A stretch of 64,000 nucleotides of DNA from Streptomyces luteolifulvus (GTDB lineage Bacteria; Actinomycetota; Actinomycetes; Streptomycetales; Streptomycetaceae), in NCBI RefSeq assembly GCF_008806595.1, contig NZ_VZRB01000012.1, forward strand, positions 172,159-236,158, given 5' to 3'. Position numbers and translations under genes: made by a program. Below, in pieces: positions 59,851-64,000 of this stretch. Each line of letters starts with the position of its first letter. Within the stretch, counting starts at the first letter, position 1. Under the pieces are notes generated by a model. The model did not search any database. It was not told the origin of the DNA and saw only the letters and a list, made by a program, of their open reading frames with translations.

Positions 59851-60530
59851 AGCGTTCGGAGTCTCCCTGTAGTCGTAGGGCCGAATCCGAGCGGGTGCTC
59901 GGACCGGGTCTTGCCGACCGGTCCGAGCAGTCACAGAGACATGCCGCGGCCGGCCAAACCTTGCGGTAGGCCATCGCTTTCCTGTCTCTGATCTCTGGTC
60001 TCGTTTTCCTGTACTCCTGTGGAGCGGCGTCGACTTGAAGCCCTGCCCGCCCGATGTGCTGGCGGACTGAAGAAAGGGGCACCACCCTTGGGGTGGCTCG
60101 AACCCCTCCACTATACCTCGCCGTTCAGGGTTCCCAGCCCGTGGTGGCCGAAGGGGCAGACCTGTCACAGCCCCGGAGCGCAGAGAGCCTGTGGAGGCAT
60201 TGGCACGGCAGGGAAGTTGGCCGCCCGGCCGTGTTCCGAAACTAGTGAGGTCCGCAAGCTCCCGCCAGCCAGATTCACATAGCGCCACGGCGCTAGGGTG
60301 ATCCGACCTTCTACCGTTGACCCCGGAGTGCGCAGGCTGACTGCGCAACACCCTGGCAAATGTATCCATTCTCATCTCGATCGAGCCCGCCGAGTGATGA
60401 GCGGTCGCCTGCTCTCTCGCCAAGTCCCAAGGCACGTCTCGCGCCTGACAAGACCGGCTATCGTGGCTACGCCACAGTGAGGCGGCTTTGTCGCTCGATG
60501 ACGTGACGCCCAGCCATGCCACGCTGCCCG

Positions 60531-60648
60531 GAGCTGCGGTGCCGAGGGAGATACCGAAGCTGGCGGCGAGTTGCGCGAGAGTGTCGTGTCGGCGCAGGTG
60601 CACCAGACCGACCAGAGCACGCTGGTGGGGCGGGAGCTTGCAGCAGCG
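60531..60648 (-). pseudogene. Remnant of an IS5-type transposase N terminus
   Basis: The minus strand reads KLPPHQRALVGLVHLRRHD followed by TLAQLAASFGISLGTA, the helix-turn-helix near the start of a common Streptomyces DDE transposase. Homology stops directly after, and no catalytic domain is present. The remaining 59851-60530 contains scattered open frames but no gene I can support. Confidence 0.5.
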
Positions 60649-60681
60649 GTCACCCTCGCGGGTGACGATGAGCCCCGATCA

Positions 60682-60816
60682 GTGGCCACACTGAAAAGCC
60701 TCATTGAGTGGTCTGGGGCTCTCGTCGTTCTCCTACTGGTCCTGACGAACTTTCTTGATCAGTTGCCGTCGCTGCTCAAAGCTTGGCGCCGCTTCAAGAG
60801 GTCACTTCGAGACTGA
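60682..60816 (+). CDS. Possible small membrane protein
   Basis: From GTG 60682 a 44-residue protein is possible: VATLKSLIEWSGALVVLLLV, then LTNFLDQLPSLLKAWRRFKR, one hydrophobic helix and a basic end. The ribosome site is weak and the length is small, so it may be chance. Its resemblance to the frameshifted peptide at 59706-59850 slightly raises the odds. Confidence 0.3.
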   Translation: MATLKSLIEWSGALVVLLLVLTNFLDQLPSLLKAWRRFKRSLRD

Positions 60817-61406
60817 CTGCAAGTCAGGGGACCTCGAGGTCAGCACGCAACACATATGGATCCGGGTTTCACTGCCTGGTGAGGAGCGGGAGCGGGCTCG
60901 GATACATAGGTGGGCGATTCGGAAACGAGCTTCGGCCTTGCAGCGCCTCGCTTGGTCAAGGCGATCAACTCGTGCCCTAGGAAACGCAGTTCGTCGCGTG
61001 CAAGCGTCCACTGGCCGATGGCGCAACACTCTAGTGAATATAATCTGACGCGGCTTCCCAGCCTCTCAGCCCCGTGTAGACCTATCGAAACGAAGTGGCA
61101 GCTGGCGCTGCCATGACCATGGTCCTTGGCTACTATTAGGTCTCGGTGCATCGTACTAGCGACGAAGAACTCCGCATGAGCCACCCATCGCTGTTGGTAG
61201 GTCAAAGCGCCGTGCACAGATCCACAGTCGTTGACACGTGAAGTTTCCTTCCGCTGGCAGTTCTGGAGGATTGAGCGCAGTCTGGTGTTAAAGACTCCGG
61301 CAGGGTAGTTACGTGCCGCGCGGCCGGCCCAGAGGAATCCCACACGAACTCGTTGTGGACGTCGTCTTGCAGGGCTCAATCCTGCCCGCGCCAGGATGGA
61401 GGAGTC
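60817..61406. other. Gap without a supported gene
   Basis: About 590 bases of mixed composition hold one open minus-strand frame (60840-61379) with no recognisable motif, no ribosome site and Streptomyces-atypical Cys and His content, which I do not call. The third GCGCAACAC copy (61021-61029) lies here. The promoter of the following gene is probably within 61250-61400. Confidence 0.5.
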
Positions 61407-61931
61407 GTGGCGAAATCACTCTCAGAGCCCGAGGCCTTTGCCGTCGCAGAGATCGTCGTTGGTCGGCCCCGCGCCGTACCCCAGGTAGCCGAACTAGTTC
61501 GATCTCGTCTGGCAGATGATCCGACCGCCCATAAGGCGCTCGAAGTCGCCAAGCAAAATCCCGACAATGCGGGTGCCATATATGGCCTGGCTAGCCATGT
61601 ACGCAAACTCGGGAGGGACAAGAAATTCCGGGCGACCCTCCGATCTCGCGTGGGCTATCGACAAGATGTTGCCGCTATTGGGGTGGCCCACAGGGCCGCA
61701 CACGTGCTAGCAGATCGCGATGATCTCATCGACTTGACTCAATTGGTCAAAAGCCGACTAGACGCCCAGCATGGCGTACTTGCTAGCCTACAAGAAACGC
61801 CAGGCGACCTGTCTCTCGTTGAAAATTTGGCGCAGGACCTGCGGGGTCCTATGAGAGATCGAGAATTTCGCGAGCGCGTTCGGGCGCTTTGGCGGCCTCC
61901 AGGTCCAAAATTTCGCCCTCCAGGTGATTAG
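61407..61931 (+). CDS. Unknown helical protein with two internal repeats
   Basis: A 174-residue soluble protein, predominantly alpha-helical, with no family I recognise. Two halves resemble each other: a first unit around residues 29-79 (VRSRLADDPTAHKALEVAKQ, ending RDKKFRATLRSRV) and a second around 115-165 (VKSRLDAQHGVLASLQETPG, ending RDREFRERVRALW). Each has the order SRL, a helix, a Pro-Asp/Gly turn, LA, then RD-x-x-FR. GGAGGAG before the GTG at 61407 is a good ribosome site. It lies 96 bases upstream of the membrane protein and is probably in one operon. Codon use is less GC-biased than the core genes. Confidence 0.68.
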   Translation: MAKSLSEPEAFAVAEIVVGRPRAVPQVAELVRSRLADDPTAHKALEVAKQNPDNAGAIYGLASHVRKLGRDKKFRATLRSRVGYRQDVAAIGVAHRAAHVLADRDDLIDLTQLVKSRLDAQHGVLASLQETPGDLSLVENLAQDLRGPMRDREFRERVRALWRPPGPKFRPPGD

Positions 61932-62027
61932 TGTATGAATGGTGCTCTACCGCAGCACTCCATCAACTCGTTCAGTTGCCAACGGCACTAAAATCGCGAG
62001 ATGCGAGATGAAAGAACGGGAAGATAG

Positions 62028-63038
62028 ATGATCGATATTGCGAAGGGTGTCCTCGCGGGAGGGTGGGCGCTTCTGGTCGGTTGGCTCCTGCCGACTGCCA
62101 TAAACGTCACACTATTCATTGTGCTCGTCATCCCGAGCTTGCAGGGTAAAGATTACAGCGCTAAGGCAATAGAAGACGCAGCTGGAGATGCATGGTTGAT
62201 AATCGGTGTGGTCATCATGGCTGGATTGCTCTTGAATGCCCTACAGACTCCCCTCTATCGAATATTGGAGGGGTATATGTTCTGGCCGCAATGGATGCAC
62301 GATCTGGGGCGCTGGCTTCAGGGCAAGAGAATGGGGAGGCTGGATAAGAAAATCACAAAATTGCAGACCGCTATCAATGCAGGGAAAAGTAGGTCGCTGC
62401 GTCTTGCGATCATCGAGGAAAGGCGAGCCCTTTATCCTGTCGACAAGAACCAGGTAGCCCCCACTCGACTCGGTAACTCTATACGGCAGTTCGAAGAATA
62501 CTCGTTTAATCGCTATGAATTGGATACGCAGACTCTGTGGTATGAAATATCGGCAGTTGCACCGAAAGAAGTATCGCGGCAAGGAGACGTAGCTCGCGGT
62601 GCAGTCGACCTATTTGTATGTTTGCTCTTCGGGCATATCTTGGTCTCTCTTGCCGCTCTTGGTGCCGCCCTGTCCGGTGCCCGAAACGGAGGTATACTCT
62701 GGGTTACTTTTGCTGGACTCGTCGTCTTGGCGCGTGTGTGGTATCAAGTGGCATGCGTATCCGCGGCAGAATGGTCCGCTACTCAGCAGGCCCTTGCAAA
62801 CTTGGGCCGTAGGCCGCTTGCAAAGGCTTTGGGGTTGGAATTGCCCGAGGATATCCTTGAAGAGCGCAGAATGTGGCGCCGGGTAACCCTGTTTGTTCAG
62901 GATGCCTACGTTGAGGGACGGCACGACTTCAGTGAGTTCCGGGGCGGGATGGAGAATATTGACGAGGTTGAAGAAGTCCGAATTTCAGGGGCGGGACTAC
63001 GCAAAGTGAGATCCGGGAAGATCAAGAAGGGCAGTTGA
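62028..63038 (+). CDS. Unknown four-helix membrane protein, foreign codon use
   Basis: A 336-residue protein with two helix pairs: about residues 8-36 and 52-72, then 188-212 and 218-242. Between the pairs is a cytoplasmic region of about 110 residues containing PTRLGNSIRQFEEYSFNRYE (about 146-165), a pattern I associate with a poorly described membrane protein family, plus a Trp-rich segment FWPQWMHDLGRWL. The C-terminal 95 residues are hydrophilic. The gene uses ATA, AGA, AGG and TTG codons freely, unlike its surroundings, which suggests recent transfer. GGGAAGATAG precedes the ATG. No function can be assigned; a membrane effector is one idea. Confidence 0.75.
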   Translation: MIDIAKGVLAGGWALLVGWLLPTAINVTLFIVLVIPSLQGKDYSAKAIEDAAGDAWLIIGVVIMAGLLLNALQTPLYRILEGYMFWPQWMHDLGRWLQGKRMGRLDKKITKLQTAINAGKSRSLRLAIIEERRALYPVDKNQVAPTRLGNSIRQFEEYSFNRYELDTQTLWYEISAVAPKEVSRQGDVARGAVDLFVCLLFGHILVSLAALGAALSGARNGGILWVTFAGLVVLARVWYQVACVSAAEWSATQQALANLGRRPLAKALGLELPEDILEERRMWRRVTLFVQDAYVEGRHDFSEFRGGMENIDEVEEVRISGAGLRKVRSGKIKKGS

Positions 63039-63111
63039 CGATACGGTCAGGGAAATTGCAGTCGATCGCATGGTTAGCACGTTGAAGCACGGCTGCCCGA
63101 ACAACCTATGA

Positions 63112-63132
63112 GGCCCTCCGTTCGGGAGGGCC
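63112..63132. terminator. Bidirectional hairpin terminator
   Basis: An eight-base perfect stem (GGCCCTCC and GGAGGGCC) around GTTCG lies between the plus-strand membrane protein gene and the convergent minus-strand gene. Confidence 0.75.
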
Positions 63133-63140
63133 GTAAGAGG

Positions 63141-63866
63141 TCAGAACGGAAGCTCGGTCCTTGCTGCCCCTCGTTTGATGGTCATGACCCTCTCATGAAA
63201 ATCGCGCGTCGATGCCTCACGAGGGTGCCGGGAGCGGAGTTCCTTGTCCAGTTCGTCAGCGACTAAAAGAAGGGACGGGAGAGACTTTCGGTCGGCTTCG
63301 AGAGCTGAGCTACCCATGCCGATGGCTTCTTCGATGTCGCCGGTGCGGGCGGCGGCTACTCCGAGGGTGAGGCGGGCTTCTGCTGCGCGCATGGGGGAGA
63401 TCTCGGTGCCGTCGGGGCCGGTGCTGATGCGGATCACTGACCGGGCGTGTGCGGCGGCGCGTTCGTCGTCTCCGAGGAGACGGTAGGCGTCCATCTCGTA
63501 GAAGTCCCACTTGTCCGGGTCGATGATGAAGTGGTGTTCCGGGTGATCCGGGCGCGGTAGGCGGTCCAAGCGGGCGCGACCGGCATCGAGGGAGTCTCGG
63601 ACTAGGCGGCCGTCTCCCATGCGGGCGGCTGCTCGTGCCTTGTGTGCGTAGAGCTGCACGCCGACGGAATGGGTCTGGTCGGCGACGTGGCCGGCTTCGA
63701 CTGCTTCGAGCATGTCTTGCCAACGGCTCTGGGTGAGGGCGAACCACGCCTCGATCTCCCACGCCCAAGCCATGATTTCGCCGTGGCCGGTCTCCTGGCC
63801 GATGCGGAGTGCGGCAGCCTTGCTGAGGTTCGCCGCCTCGCGCTGGCCTCGGTCGTACTGGACGCA
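63141..63866 (-). pseudogene. C-terminal TPR part of a truncated XRE-type regulator
   Basis: About 240 residues of a tetratricopeptide-like ligand domain typical of large Streptomyces XRE regulators (YDRGQREAANLSKAAALRIG, EIEAWFALTQSRWQDMLEAV, YEMDAYRLLGDDERAAAHAR, ARLTLGVAAARTGDIEEAIG). Relatives carry a helix-turn-helix and further TPR helices upstream. Here the homology stops at about 63866, where other sequence takes over. The frame remains open to a start at 63947, inside the neighbouring transposase-like tail. It is probably cut by an insertion sequence. Confidence 0.65.
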
Positions 63867-63901
63867 CGCGTTAAGAGGTCGCGCAGATAGGCGTGTACTA
63901 C

Positions 63902-64000
63902 TCATGGACGGCGGTGCGGGCGTTCGTCCCAGCGGTGGGTGGTCCATGCCTGGCGGATCAGGCTACGTACGGTGATGATCGTGTCGGCGAGGTCGAAGAA
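63902..64000 (-). CDS. Partial C terminus, possibly of a transposase
   Basis: The last 32 codons of a gene entering from the right edge: FFDLADTIITVRSLIRQAW, then TTHRWDERPHRRP and a TGA. The wording resembles the end of a Streptomyces DDE transposase, but I am not certain. The segment between it and the truncated regulator (63867-63901) could hold a terminal inverted repeat. Confidence 0.45.
   Translation of the reverse strand, partial: FFDLADTIITVRSLIRQAWTTHRWDERPHRRP

Noticed and set aside
60060..60125. tRNA-like stretch (GGGGTGGCTCGAACCCC)
   Set aside because: It resembles a T-arm with TCGAA, but the acceptor, D and anticodon arms cannot be folded around it on either strand.
60840..61379. 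179-residue minus-strand frame in the element
   Set aside because: No ribosome site, no motif, odd Cys/His content and no coherent hydrophobic core. It is probably chance in a gene-poor segment, though an unknown gene cannot be excluded.

Overview
The window is high-GC actinobacterial DNA, almost certainly a Streptomyces chromosome. The signs are dense GC3-rich genes with many GTG/TTG starts and ATGA overlaps, a Scr1/DUF397 regulator triad, rare TTA (bldA-type) codons, MocR, ROK and ECF41 regulators, a Tat-exported PhoD, and a c-di-AMP riboswitch ahead of an NlpC/P60 hydrolase. No rRNA, tRNA, CRISPR array or replication origin was seen.

Layout. 0-3 kb: riboswitch-controlled cell-wall hydrolase and an ATPase/XRE/DUF397 triad. 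3-7.3 kb: biotin synthesis, bioF divergent from a translationally coupled bioBAD. 7.4-12.3 kb: methyltransferase, a Fic/RHH toxin-antitoxin pair, and an ABC exporter of the LolD/FtsX type. 12.4-19 kb: acetyltransferase, two coupled CNNM/CorC proteins, SGNH hydrolase, DUF4326, purB and mug. 19-28 kb: ROK and GntR regulators, an ECF41 sigma factor facing an oxidoreductase, hydrolase, EamA exporter facing MocR, and PhoD. 28-38 kb: SWIM/DUF6493 pair, ACT-GNAT protein, trans-sulfuration enzyme facing an Lrp regulator, DUF885 peptidase-like protein, and an orphan Imm21 protein. 38-46.4 kb: rhodanese facing Lrp, sbcDC, YigZ, a broken APC permease, SixA-like phosphatase and a CysRS-like protein. 46.6-58.5 kb: CoA-binding protein, a twice-frameshifted pobA-like gene, ArsR facing a CDF metal exporter, YbaK, XRE-cupin facing an EamA exporter, left-handed beta-helix acyltransferase and carbonic anhydrase, aquaporin, DedA, a galU remnant, a thioesterase and two tandem Pro/Gln-rich membrane proteins.

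At about 59.59 kb the character changes. An MFS transporter gene loses its last quarter at an abrupt junction. The next 4.4 kb is gene-poor, visibly less GC-rich, and holds transposase remnants, a strong terminator and a two-gene unit (61407-63038) of unknown proteins. I read this as the end of an integrated mobile element running past the right edge. The 61407-63038 pair, a small helical protein built from two internal repeats followed by a four-helix membrane protein, is the best candidate here for an undescribed system, possibly defence, but its function is inferred only from context.

A recurring theme is a regulator divergent from a single probable target: ECF41/oxidoreductase, MocR/EamA, Lrp/trans-sulfuration enzyme, Lrp/rhodanese, ArsR/CDF and XRE-cupin/EamA. 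A second theme is gene decay or local repeat expansion: the APC deletion, pobA frameshifts, galU fragment, acyltransferase tail duplication, and 30-51 bp tandem repeats inside coding sequence.
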